Assembly: GCA_001804815.1 (NCBI GenBank) | Contig: MHBI01000082.1 | Location: 1-64,000, forward strand | Reading direction: 5' to 3' | Origin: Lentisphaerae bacterium GWF2_50_93 | GTDB lineage: Bacteria; Verrucomicrobiota; Lentisphaeria; Victivallales; GWF2-50-93 | DNA length: 64,000 nt | Shown: piece after piece, positions 1 through 7,507 of the stretch | How positions within the stretch are numbered: the first letter of the stretch is position 1 | Layout of the letters: every line of letters starts with the position of its first letter | Position numbers and translations under genes: made by a program | Notes under the pieces: model-generated | Databases searched by the model: none | Seen by the model: the letters and a program-made list of their open reading frames with translations, nothing else | What the model was told of the DNA's origin: nothing

Positions 1-397
1 CAGCTTGCGTGTTTGTCTTATGCTCGGTCGCGTGGGAATGAAGAGCAAACTAAAGTTTGAACTCCAACATTTGTCGGCGTGCTGAGGTTGGAGTTCAAGC
101 TTCAGCTTGCGTGTTTGTCTTATACTCGGTCGCGTGGGAATGAAGAGCAAACTAAAGTTTGAACTCCAACATTTGTCGGCGTGCTGAGGTTGGAGTTCAA
201 GCTTTAGCTTGTGTGTTTGTCTTATGCTCGGCCGCGTGGGAATGAAGAGCAAACTAAAGTTTGAACTCCAACATTTGTCGGCGTGCTGAGGTTGGAGTCC
301 AAGCTTCAGCTTGTGTGTTTGTCTTATGCTCGGTCGCGTAGAAATGAAGAGCAAACTAAAGTTTGTACTCCAAAATTTGGAGTCCAGCCTTTAGGTT
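1..397. repeat. 102-bp tandem repeat array (about 3.9 copies)
   Basis: Four successive units begin at 1, 103, 205 and 307, an exact 102-base period; the last one diverges after about 85 bases. Each unit starts CAGCTTG(C/T)GTGTTTGTCTT and contains the near-palindrome CAAACTAAAGTTTG, an ACTCCAAC/GTTGGAGT stem and an AAGCTTCAGCTT block. The array is cut by the window edge, so its true copy number is unknown. The inner block is the same sequence as the dispersed elements at 2495, 37541 and 50230. There are no unique spacers, so this is not CRISPR. Confidence 0.9.
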
Positions 398-443
398 GTC
401 TTAGCAACAAGCGCCTTATCTTAGCGACATTCGGGTTTGACCA
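398..443. repeat. inner end of dispersed repeat family R1 (left side of island)
   Basis: The stretch ending CTTAGCGACATTCGGGTTTG is the inverted counterpart of GGGTTTGACCCGAATGTCGC at 2495-2514 on the far side of the SUFU/phospholipase genes. It forms the inner edge of the repeat-bounded segment, just upstream of the first gene. Confidence 0.6.
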
Positions 444-483
444 CGTTCCGGAGTAAATATCCGTGGAATCGGAGGAGAAATTA

Positions 484-1035
484 ATGACTACGCAACATCA
501 CCTATGGAAAATCTTAGGAGATAATCCTCGCTTATTGAGACAGCAAGGCAATATCCGTGTTTACCTGTGGGAGGACGAGGAATGCAAAGGTATGGGAGTG
601 CTATGCACTTTAGGAATGTCTCAGAGAGTACAGCCACTCGATAAAAAAGATCATTGCCCTTCAAAGGAACCGAGAACCGAATTGCTTTCATACTGCCATC
701 TGTCTGATGCCAATATTCTTGGTGAACTTTTATTGGATCTTACTGAGTATCCTTTCAAGAATCAGCGGCATTTATTCTGGTGGCAAAACCTTCCTCTTGG
801 TCGCCAACTAAGCCCGGGGTCTGTGCTTGATGGACTACTTCTGTCAATGCCTCCATACTCGGCTGATGAAGTGACGTTTAATAATAGTGATGGAAGAATC
901 GATCTTGTATGGGTAGTTCCTATTTCATCTTCTGAACTTGCCTATTGTAGACTGAATGGTATTGAGGCTTTTGAAATACTGTTAGAGAAAACTGGAGTTG
1001 ATATAGCTGATGTAAATCGTGCGGCTATTGTATAG
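484..1035 (+). CDS. SUFU (suppressor of fused)-domain protein, possible immunity protein
   Basis: A 183-residue soluble protein. The start at 484 is chosen over an upstream GTG because GGAGGAG lies at 471-477, six bases before this ATG. The C-terminal half carries the signature of bacterial SUFU domains: a hydrophobic IDLVWVVPIS strand, then SELAYCRLNGIEAFE and a closing segment with VDIADVNRAA. Bacterial SUFU proteins are known mainly as immunity proteins of polymorphic toxin systems, and this copy lies just before a lipoprotein and a DUF2235 phospholipase, in a segment bounded by repeats. The family call is fairly firm. The immunity role is inferred from context only. Confidence 0.72.
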   Translation: MTTQHHLWKILGDNPRLLRQQGNIRVYLWEDEECKGMGVLCTLGMSQRVQPLDKKDHCPSKEPRTELLSYCHLSDANILGELLLDLTEYPFKNQRHLFWWQNLPLGRQLSPGSVLDGLLLSMPPYSADEVTFNNSDGRIDLVWVVPISSSELAYCRLNGIEAFEILLEKTGVDIADVNRAAIV

Positions 1036-1144
1036 TCTAAGCAAAACAATACTAAGGGTCACGCCCTACACTATCAACTAATGGAAACTGGCAGATGGAT
1101 TTGAAGAGGAAATTGGCGCCAAGCTTTAAACACTATAGGAATCC

Positions 1145-1489
1145 ATGAAACACACACACCATGCAGTCTTGCTGTCAATTCTCCTGCTAGCCGCTGCCGG
1201 CTGCATGAGCTTCGATGTGGAGAACCATCCTGCTGGCATGGACAAAACGGCCTCATCCCCGAAGGGTGGCATCGAGACAATACATGGTTCGTTCTACGGG
1301 TTCTGCTGGAGCCAGCGCACCCAGGAAGACATCATCAAGGCCAAGGGCGACACCCAACTCTACCGCATCACATACCATACGAATTTTCTCTACTGTCTTG
1401 CAGCCGTTTGCTCGCTTGGGCTCTATGTGCCTGAGACCATTGAATGGAAGCTCGTGGCTCCGCCAGAGGATGACGGACCTGTAAGGTAA
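1145..1489 (+). CDS. small Bor-like lipoprotein, candidate immunity protein
   Basis: A 114-residue protein with a lipoprotein signal ending LAAAGC (Cys20), so it should be anchored in the outer membrane or face the periplasm. The C-terminal part, with TNFLYCLAAVCSLGLYVPE, resembles the 'NGLLGFITLGIYTP' segment of the Bor/Iss lipoprotein family, but similarity elsewhere is weak. An AGGA Shine-Dalgarno precedes the ATG. The DUF2235 phospholipase begins 19 bases after the stop, so the two are probably co-transcribed. Type VI lipases of the Tle1 class are commonly paired with periplasmic lipoprotein immunity factors; that parallel suggests, but does not prove, an immunity role. Confidence 0.6.
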   Translation: MKHTHHAVLLSILLLAAAGCMSFDVENHPAGMDKTASSPKGGIETIHGSFYGFCWSQRTQEDIIKAKGDTQLYRITYHTNFLYCLAAVCSLGLYVPETIEWKLVAPPEDDGPVR

Positions 1490-1508
1490 TTAACCTGGAG
1501 AAGTTGAT

Positions 1509-2456
1509 ATGGCTGACACGAGAAAATTAGTCGTACTGTTCGATGGCACATGGAATATACCCGGCCAGACCGACCATGGGCTTGAATCCCCCACCAACGT
1601 CGCGAAGTTCTCCAAAGCATTGGCCTCGCTCAACGGCATGCAGCGCCAGCAATACGAGGAAGGCGTGGGCACCGGATTCGAGGAATACCTGCCAGGAGGC
1701 ATCCTAGGCGAAGGAATTACGTACCGGCTCCTCAAGGCCTATTCCTTTCTCCAGGAAAGGTACGCCGACAAGGAATTCAATCATGAGGATAACAGGGTGT
1801 TCATCTTTGGCTTCAGCCGCGGCGCATATACCGCCAGGTTGCTTAGCCACCTTATTGACTGGAGTGGAGTCCCGAAGCGGTCCAAGGACTGCGAGGAAGG
1901 TGTGTCCAGGTTCCTGGAAAGGCAGCCCGCAGACGACCTGAGAAGATCTGGCGGCTTCTTCGACATCCACGTCGAGATGGTCGGAGTATGGGACGCAGTT
2001 AAAACAGCCTTGCTCGGTGACTACAATGACAGCAGGTTGCCATTGACTGTAGCTGCCGGATACCATGCCATGGCGATTGACGAAAAGCGCGCAGCATTTC
2101 CTGTGCTCAGGTGGGAATCTGACGGCAGGGTGAAGCAGATGTGGTTTGCCGGTGTCCATTCCAATGTGGGTGGAGGATATGCCGATTCCGGGCTCTCTGA
2201 CATTGCACTGCAGTGGATGATCTACCAGGCTAGAGACCATGGGCTGAAATTCAAGACTAATGTCGTAAACACCTTCAAACCAGATCCCCTGGGCGAACTG
2301 CGTGACTCCTACAGGGAATTCGGCCTGCCCGGCGAGAACCGCAGGGAAGTCCTTGACGGTGATCTCGTCCATGAGTCTGTGCAGCAGCGCATTGCTGCAG
2401 GCACCTACAGCCCGGATGTAGCGCAATGGCCAGCGAATCCATGCTACTCCGTCTAG
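1509..2456 (+). CDS. DUF2235 / Tle1-like alpha/beta-hydrolase (predicted phospholipase)
   Basis: A 315-residue protein with the full DUF2235 core. The N-terminus has KLVVLFDGTWN, the nucleophile elbow is GFSRGAYTAR (Ser103), a likely acid is Asp162 in VGVWDAV, and the His217 motif is FAGVHSNVGGGY. This matches the Ser-Asp-His triad of the Tle1 family, whose members hydrolyse membrane phospholipids. It is much shorter than classical Tle1 effectors: it ends soon after the hydrolase core and has no visible PAAR, VgrG or membrane module. No signal peptide is seen. GGAG lies upstream of the ATG at 1509. No type VI genes occur in this window, so delivery, if any, is unknown. Confidence 0.8.
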   Translation: MADTRKLVVLFDGTWNIPGQTDHGLESPTNVAKFSKALASLNGMQRQQYEEGVGTGFEEYLPGGILGEGITYRLLKAYSFLQERYADKEFNHEDNRVFIFGFSRGAYTARLLSHLIDWSGVPKRSKDCEEGVSRFLERQPADDLRRSGGFFDIHVEMVGVWDAVKTALLGDYNDSRLPLTVAAGYHAMAIDEKRAAFPVLRWESDGRVKQMWFAGVHSNVGGGYADSGLSDIALQWMIYQARDHGLKFKTNVVNTFKPDPLGELRDSYREFGLPGENRREVLDGDLVHESVQQRIAAGTYSPDVAQWPANPCYSV

Positions 2457-2494
2457 ATGTCTTGTAGTAGCTCCAAACAGTTGATAGTGTTGTA

Positions 2495-2643
2495 GGGTTT
2501 GACCCGAATGTCGCTAAGTTAAACAATTCTGCCATCATGAATACACAAGCTGAAGCTTGGACTCCAACCTCAGCACACCGACAAATGTTGGAGTTCAAAC
2601 TTTAGTTTGTCTTCTCTTCTTAGTGCGATTCGTGTTTGACCCC
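2495..2643. repeat. dispersed repeat R1, inverted copy (MITE-like)
   Basis: About 149 bp with imperfect terminal inverted repeats: the left end reads GGGTTTGACCCGAATGTCGC and the reverse complement of the right end reads GGGGTCAAACACGAATCGCA, each followed by CTAAG or ACTAAG. The interior is the reverse complement of the block in the 1-397 array: CAAACTTTAGTTTG, an AACTCCAAC stem and AAGCTGAAGCTT. There is no coding capacity. It fills most of the 311-base gap between the phospholipase and the nuclease gene. Confidence 0.8.
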
Positions 2644-2767
2644 GGCTTTAGGGAAGAAATGATTTAATATTTTTGAGAGGCAAAAATATTAAAATGGATG
2701 GAAGTTTTCCGGTCTGGGTTTAGATTAACGGTTCCGATATTAAAACCAACACAGGAAAGGCAAAGAT

Positions 2768-3166
2768 ATGAGCGCAGCAAAAGTTGAAATCAAGAACAGC
2801 AACGAACTCATCTCAAGCATCGTCGAACTCGCAAAGAGTCTCGGGCTCGAGACCAGGGAAGAGTATAATGTCGCAAAGAGGATCTGGGGATCAAACAGGA
2901 ACATCGACGTAATTCTCCGCGACCCCAAGACCAGCAAGGTACTGGGAATCGAATGCAAGTTCCAGAAGACTCCAGGGACAATCGAGGAAAAACTTCCTGC
3001 CACCATCGAGGACATCAAGGCATGGCCTATGGACGGAATCGTCGTATACGGCGGAGAAGGCATCACCGCAAACATGAAGTCCTATCTCGTCTCCACCGGC
3101 AAGGCCCTTGAATTCGAAGAGCTCGAGTCCTGGTTCAAGCTTTATTTCGGACTTCCATTAAACTGA
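2768..3166 (+). CDS. PD-(D/E)XK nuclease superfamily protein
   Basis: A 132-residue protein that is essentially only a restriction-endonuclease-like fold. The catalytic pattern is visible: Asp47 in NIDVILRD, then Glu62 and Lys64 in GIECKFQK, with a glutamate-bearing first helix (residues 12-25). AGGAAAGG precedes the ATG. Family knowledge predicts a Mg-dependent phosphodiesterase. A D12-class adenine methyltransferase follows on the same strand 233 bases later, so the pair could be a small type II restriction-modification system. A separate DNA-repair-like nuclease is the alternative. No target-recognition domain is obvious. Confidence 0.72.
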   Translation: MSAAKVEIKNSNELISSIVELAKSLGLETREEYNVAKRIWGSNRNIDVILRDPKTSKVLGIECKFQKTPGTIEEKLPATIEDIKAWPMDGIVVYGGEGITANMKSYLVSTGKALEFEELESWFKLYFGLPLN

Positions 3167-3177
3167 ATCCTGAGTCA

Positions 3178-3369
3178 TCCTATTGGATGACGGATGGTTG
3201 GATTATTGGATGGATGGATTGTTGGGTTATGAATCTAAGGAACACTGGGAATATCCTGTTGCATGCAAATATCTTACAGAGCATTTTTCATTTTTTTCGC
3301 ATGCCCGTTTCTTACTGATGTCTCTAAATACCCAGTCATCCAGCAATCCAATCATCCAATAATCCATAG
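3178..3369. repeat. inverted pair of TTGGATGATTGGATG-type repeats
   Basis: Positions 3178-3224 are a low-complexity run of TTGGATGA/ATGGATTG units, and 3337-3369 hold the complementary CAATCCAATCATCCAATAAT. The two arms can fold back over about 110 bases. Similar runs occur at 7408-7430, 42688-42832 and 47973-48016, always between genes. Apart from these arms the gap between the nuclease and methyltransferase genes holds nothing recognisable. Confidence 0.65.
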
Positions 3370-3398
3370 TAATGCATATATAGAACTCTAGGAAGCAT

Positions 3399-4385
3399 AT
3401 GGACTCTGTAAAAAAAAGAGAGCTCCGTTCGCAGCATCACCATGCTGTCGGCAATGTTTCCGAAATCCATGACGCGCCAAAACCGTTCCTCAAATGGGCC
3501 GGAGGCAAGCGCCGCCTGCTCCCGAAATTCCAGGAGCTTTATCCGCATGAACTGAAGAACCACAAGATAAAGAACTACTTCGAGCCCTTCCTCGGAAGCG
3601 GGGCCGTGTTCTTCCATATCGCGCAGAACTACAAGATCGACAACGCCTATCTCTTCGACATCAACGAGGAGCTTATCCTCGCGTACCAGGTCGTCCAGAG
3701 GGACGTTCACAAACTGATCCCTGAGCTTGAGAAGTACGAGAAGTCGTATCTGAAGCTAAACCGCGGCGAGAGAAGCACCTATTTCTACGGCCTGAGATGG
3801 AAGTTCAACAGGCAGCGCCACTATATGGATTTCAGCAAGTACTCGGAGCGATGGATAAAGCGCGCCGCGCAGATCATCTTCCTCAACAAGACCTGCTACA
3901 ACGGCCTGTTCAGGGTCAACTCCTACGGCGACTTCAATACCGCAGCAGGCGACTACAACAACCCGAAGATATGCGATCCGGAAAACCTGATCAAGGTTTC
4001 GAACTACCTTAAGATGGCTGAGATAAGGAAATCGTCCTTCGACATACTCGAGAGCCATATAAAACACGACTCGTTCGTCTATTTCGATCCGCCATACAGG
4101 CCGATAAGCAAGTCCTCGTTCACGGCATACAGCGCCACAAGATTCGATGACAACGAGCAGATAAAACTGTCGAACGTCTTCAATAGGCTCAATGAGAGGG
4201 ACATCAGGCTGATGCTCAGCAACTCCGATCCCAAGAACGCTGATCCCGATGATGACTTCTTCGACGATCTTTATTCCGATTTCAACATCCACAGGGTCCC
4301 AGTTCCCAGATTCATAAATTCGAAGGCCAGCAAAAGAGGCTGCGTCTCAGAGATTATTATTACGAATTACAAACATATTGCATGA
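3399..4385 (+). CDS. D12-class N6-adenine DNA methyltransferase (Dam/DpnM-like)
   Basis: A 328-residue protein. The AdoMet site is KPFLKWAGGKRRLLP (residues 28-42), with FEPFLGSGAVFFH at 61-73 and an acidic LFDINEELI loop. The catalytic motif is FVYFDPPY (DPPY at 230-233). The central NKTCYNGLFRVNSYGDFN segment is typical of GATC-type methylases, although specificity cannot be proven from motifs. Enzymes of this class methylate adenine N6. Length is slightly above the usual 270-290 because of an N-terminal extension of about 25 residues. The stop overlaps a possible downstream ATG (ATGA at 4382). The likely role is protection against the upstream nuclease or chromosome marking. Confidence 0.92.
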   Translation: MDSVKKRELRSQHHHAVGNVSEIHDAPKPFLKWAGGKRRLLPKFQELYPHELKNHKIKNYFEPFLGSGAVFFHIAQNYKIDNAYLFDINEELILAYQVVQRDVHKLIPELEKYEKSYLKLNRGERSTYFYGLRWKFNRQRHYMDFSKYSERWIKRAAQIIFLNKTCYNGLFRVNSYGDFNTAAGDYNNPKICDPENLIKVSNYLKMAEIRKSSFDILESHIKHDSFVYFDPPYRPISKSSFTAYSATRFDDNEQIKLSNVFNRLNERDIRLMLSNSDPKNADPDDDFFDDLYSDFNIHRVPVPRFINSKASKRGCVSEIIITNYKHIA

Positions 4386-4411
4386 TCGGAAACCAACAAG
4401 GGATTAATGAT

Positions 4412-5287
4412 ATGTATAAGTTATTCCATAAATACAAGAACATGCCTTGCGGCATTGACTACAAACATATTGCTTCCGTTCCTTCGTTCGTGGTAAAACC
4501 CATGAGGCTTGTAGCCTTCTTAACTCTCGTAAAAATATCCCTCCTCTCCATTGCACTTTACTCTTCCGCCGGATGCGCGCACTGGAAGAAGGACAAGGAC
4601 ACTGTCTATCAAGTTTCCACGATTGACGCGCTGCTCAATGCCTGCTATGAAGGTTCGGTCGACATCCACACCCTCAGGAGGCATGGCGACACCGGAATAG
4701 GAACCTTCAACCAGCTTGACGGCGAAATGATTGTTCTCGACGGCATCTTCTACAAGATAAAGTCCGATGGCACCATAGTCCAGGCGGATGATTCCGATAC
4801 GACCCCGTTCTGTTCCGTGACATTTTTCGAGAAGGAAAAGAGTTTCGAGCTCCAGTCCGGACTGAAGCTCAACCAGCTTTCATCTTCCATGCTCGGTTCC
4901 TGTAATTATTTCTATGCAATGAAAATCTGCGGAAAATTCAAAACTGTCAAGGCGCGAAGCGTCCCGAAGCAGTCCAAGCCCTATCCGATGCTCCTGGAAA
5001 TTGCAAGGACACAGCCGGTATTCAATTACCAGGACATCGAAGGCACGGCAGTCGGTTTCTTTTCTCCGGCTTTCGCGAAAGGCCTGAACATCACCGGATT
5101 CCATCTGCATTTCATAAGCTCGGACAGGAAATCAGGCGGACACATCCTTGATTTCGAAATTGACAAGGCGCAGCTGCAGATTGATGAGACCAGGGGATTC
5201 CAGATGCTGCTGCCTGACGATGAAGCATTCAGGAGACTGGATTTGACGCAGGACAAGGAAAAGGAATTGAACAAGGTGGAGAAATAA
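4412..5287 (+). CDS. alpha-acetolactate decarboxylase, lipoprotein form
   Basis: The mature region matches acetolactate decarboxylase (BudA/AlsD; acetolactate to acetoin and CO2) nearly throughout: GIGTFNQLDGEMIVLDGIFY, TPFCSVTFF, then GTAVGFFSP and GFHLHFISSDRKSGGHILDF. HLH and the later His supply the zinc ligands. Unlike cytoplasmic homologues it carries a lipoprotein signal, MRLVAFLTLV to SSAGC, starting at 4502, so it should act outside the cytoplasm. The start at 4412 is chosen because AAGGGA lies eight bases upstream; 4502 (shortest signal) and 4382 (overlap with the methylase stop) are alternatives. No acetolactate synthase is nearby. An intrinsic-type hairpin follows. Confidence 0.88.
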   Translation: MYKLFHKYKNMPCGIDYKHIASVPSFVVKPMRLVAFLTLVKISLLSIALYSSAGCAHWKKDKDTVYQVSTIDALLNACYEGSVDIHTLRRHGDTGIGTFNQLDGEMIVLDGIFYKIKSDGTIVQADDSDTTPFCSVTFFEKEKSFELQSGLKLNQLSSSMLGSCNYFYAMKICGKFKTVKARSVPKQSKPYPMLLEIARTQPVFNYQDIEGTAVGFFSPAFAKGLNITGFHLHFISSDRKSGGHILDFEIDKAQLQIDETRGFQMLLPDDEAFRRLDLTQDKEKELNKVEK

Positions 5288-5313
5288 ATCTTTCCGCTGA
5301 GGCAGAAAGATTT
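5286..5313 (+). terminator. hairpin after acetolactate decarboxylase gene
   Basis: A perfect 9-bp stem, AAATCTTTC / GAAAGATTT, with a 10-base loop overlaps the stop codon. A second short hairpin, CACAGGC-ATCTT-GCCTGTG, follows at 5332-5350. It probably ends transcription before the next lipoprotein gene, though no strong T-run is present. Confidence 0.5.
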
Positions 5314-5331
5314 ATAACATTAAAAATGTAA

Positions 5332-5350
5332 CACAGGCATCTTGCCTGTG
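5332..5350. repeat. short palindromic hairpin
   Basis: CACAGGC and GCCTGTG flank the loop ATCTT. The stem resembles ACAGGC/GCCTGT in the double-hairpin element at 44387-44446, so this may be a half copy of that element. Confidence 0.5.
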
Positions 5351-5394
5351 GATTAAATACATTTATTCGTACAACTAAATCAAAGAGGTGAAAC

Positions 5395-5979
5395 GTGAAC
5401 ATCAAGAGAATTATTTTCCTGTTAGCCGGGCTTTCAATAATCGTCGGATGCATCCCGTCGCTCCACCCCCTGTACACCGAAAAGGACCTCGTATTCGAGA
5501 AGGCGCTGCTTGGCACCTGGCAGGATGGCGATCAGGAGGACAGCACATGGACGTTCTCGCAGAACGGCGACAAGGAATACAAGCTGGTCTACACCGAGGA
5601 CGGCAAGAAGGGTGAGTTCATCGTGCACCTTCTTAAGATAAAGGACAGGATGTTCATCGATTTCTATCCTGCGGAACAGCAGGATATCAACGGCTTCTAT
5701 GCGGCGCACCTGGTTCAGGCCCACAGCTTCATGCTTGTCAAACAGATCGAGCCTACGCTTCAGATGGCATGCATGAACCCGAACAAGCTCAAGGAAATAA
5801 TACGTGAGGATCCCAAGGCGGTAAAGCACGAGAAGCTGGGCAATGGCGATGACAAGGATATATTCACGGCTCCGACGGAAGAGCTCCAGGCCTTCATAAT
5901 GAAAAACATCGACACCCCTGAATTTTTCGCCGATCCTTCAAACCTCAAGCGGGTGGTCGCGAAGCCGGCTGTCAAATAA
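5395..5979 (+). CDS. predicted lipoprotein of unknown function
   Basis: A 194-residue protein with a GTG start at 5395 and GAGGTGA just upstream. The signal ends LSIIVGC, a standard lipobox (Cys19). The mature part begins IPSLHPLYTEKDLVFEKALL, then GTW and a stretch alternating short strands and polar loops (GKKGEFIVHLLKIKDRMFID), which suggests a small beta-sheet domain, followed by a helical C-terminus. I recall similar 'HPLYTEKDLVF' lipoproteins in planctomycete-type genomes but no assigned function. It lies between acetolactate decarboxylase and trpB and is separated from trpB by an AT-rich hairpin. Confidence 0.8.
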   Translation: MNIKRIIFLLAGLSIIVGCIPSLHPLYTEKDLVFEKALLGTWQDGDQEDSTWTFSQNGDKEYKLVYTEDGKKGEFIVHLLKIKDRMFIDFYPAEQQDINGFYAAHLVQAHSFMLVKQIEPTLQMACMNPNKLKEIIREDPKAVKHEKLGNGDDKDIFTAPTEELQAFIMKNIDTPEFFADPSNLKRVVAKPAVK

Positions 5980-5985
5980 CATCAA

Positions 5986-6015
5986 TTTTTATTTTTCACG
6001 ACTGGAAAATAAAAA
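5986..6015. terminator. AT-rich hairpin between lipoprotein gene and trpB
   Basis: TTTTTATTTTTC pairs with GGAAAATAAAAA through one G-T wobble; the loop is six bases (ACGACT). Thymine runs on both strands make it a plausible intrinsic terminator for the upstream lipoprotein gene. Confidence 0.5.
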
Positions 6016-6035
6016 TATAAGAGGAGTTGATAAAC

Positions 6036-7400
6036 ATGGCTGAAAGAATCAAGATAGTGCTTGACGAAAGTGAAATACCACGCGAGTGGTACAATATCCA
6101 GGCCGATCTGCCGAACCCCATGAAGCCTCCGCTTCATCCGGGCACGCTGGAACCAATCCAGGCAAAGGATCTCGAGCCTATTTTCCCAATGAACCTCATC
6201 GAGCAGGAAGTCAGCCGCGAGCGCTGGATCAAGATTCCGGAGCCTGTGATGGAGAAGCTTGCGCTCTGGCGCCCCTCCCCTCTCTACAGGGCAGTCAATT
6301 TTGAAAAGGCCCTTGGCACGAAGTGCAAGATCTATTACAAGAACGAAGGAGTTTCCCCTGCTGGAAGCCATAAGCCGAACTCGGCCATCCCCCAGGCATA
6401 CTACAATAAGATTGCAGGCATAAAGAGACTTACCACCGAGACCGGTGCCGGACAGTGGGGAAGCGCACTCAGCATGGCGACACAGATGTTCGGACTCGAA
6501 CTTAAAGTATACATGGTAAGAATAAGTTTCGAGCAGAAACCCTTCAGGAAAATCATGATGGAGACATGGGGCGCAAAATGCGTGCCAAGCCCTAGCATGG
6601 ACACTGAAGTCGGACGGACGATCCTCAAGCAGTTCCCCGATACGCCTGGAAGTCTCGGTATCGCGATCAGCGAAGCAATTGAAGATGCCATCAGCTCAAA
6701 GAACACGAGATACTCGCTCGGAAGCGTCCTCAACTTTGTATGTCTCCACCAGACAGTCATCGGCCTTGAAGCACAGAAGCAGATGAAGATAGCAGGAGAG
6801 TATCCGGACATTGTCATCGGCTGCGTAGGCGGCGGATCCAATTTTGCCGGGATAGCCTTCCCTTACGTCTGCGACAAAATCCACGGCAAAAAAGTCAGGA
6901 TCGTAGGTGTCGAGCCGACAGCATGCCCTTCCATGACAAAGGGGCAATTCCTGTACGACTTCGGGGACATGTCCAAGAAAACTCCGCTCATGCCGATGCA
7001 TACTCTCGGCCACGGATTCGTACCTGCTCCGATGCACGCGGGTGGTTTGCGCTACCACGGTCTCGCACCGCTGGTCAGCCAGGTTCTCGAAGACAAGCTC
7101 ATGGAGGCTACGTCTGTAAACCAGCTCGACTGCTATAAGTATGGTGTAATGTGGGCAAGGTCGGAGGGGTTCATTCCTGCGCCTGAAACAACACATGCCA
7201 TAGCTGCCGTGGCGCATGAGGCCAAGAAGGCCGAGGAAGAAGGCAAGGAGAAGAGCATCCTTTTCTGCTGGTCCGGACACGGTCTGATGGATCTTGCAGG
7301 CTACGAGAAATATTTCAGCGGCAAGCTGACCAACTACCATATGCCGACAGAGGAGATAAAAAAATCTCTTGCTGCGTTGAAAGGCTATCCTAAGCCGTGA
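6036..7400 (+). CDS. trpB: tryptophan synthase beta chain, TrpB2 type
   Basis: A 454-residue PLP enzyme that joins indole to serine in the last step of tryptophan synthesis. It belongs to the longer TrpB2 subgroup, recognised by the N-terminal extension (WYNIQADLPNP, LHPGT) and the RPSPLYRA motif. The PLP lysine is Lys113 in SPAGSHKPNS, TETGAGQWG is the substrate loop, and GCVGGGSNFAG binds the PLP phosphate. The ATG at 6036 is preceded by GAGGAG at 6021-6026; a TTG at 6027 is less likely. There is no trpA alongside. TrpB2 enzymes often act without a tight alpha subunit and may salvage indole. The only other trp gene in the window is trpE, 29 kb away. Confidence 0.95.
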   Translation: MAERIKIVLDESEIPREWYNIQADLPNPMKPPLHPGTLEPIQAKDLEPIFPMNLIEQEVSRERWIKIPEPVMEKLALWRPSPLYRAVNFEKALGTKCKIYYKNEGVSPAGSHKPNSAIPQAYYNKIAGIKRLTTETGAGQWGSALSMATQMFGLELKVYMVRISFEQKPFRKIMMETWGAKCVPSPSMDTEVGRTILKQFPDTPGSLGIAISEAIEDAISSKNTRYSLGSVLNFVCLHQTVIGLEAQKQMKIAGEYPDIVIGCVGGGSNFAGIAFPYVCDKIHGKKVRIVGVEPTACPSMTKGQFLYDFGDMSKKTPLMPMHTLGHGFVPAPMHAGGLRYHGLAPLVSQVLEDKLMEATSVNQLDCYKYGVMWARSEGFIPAPETTHAIAAVAHEAKKAEEEGKEKSILFCWSGHGLMDLAGYEKYFSGKLTNYHMPTEEIKKSLAALKGYPKP

Positions 7401-7407
7401 AGACTGG

Positions 7408-7430
7408 AAGAATGGATTGATGACTGGATG
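7408..7430. repeat. GGATTGATGACTGGATGAT low-complexity repeat
   Basis: A short run of the TTGGATGA-type units that also occur at 3178, 42688 and 47973. It lies just after the trpB stop. Confidence 0.4.
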
Positions 7431-7507
7431 ATTTCTTTAATCAAGTCCTGTAATGTATTCAACTCTGTGCCTTTGCGCCTCTGCAACTTTTTTTTACTGG
7501 TGTCCGC

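Noticed and set aside
1-397. CRISPR array
   Set aside because: The units are contiguous 102-bp copies without unique spacers, and there are no cas genes.
1704-2426. 240-residue frame on the minus strand
   Set aside because: It is antisense to the DUF2235 gene, whose catalytic motifs are clear. It has no ribosome-binding site or family motif.
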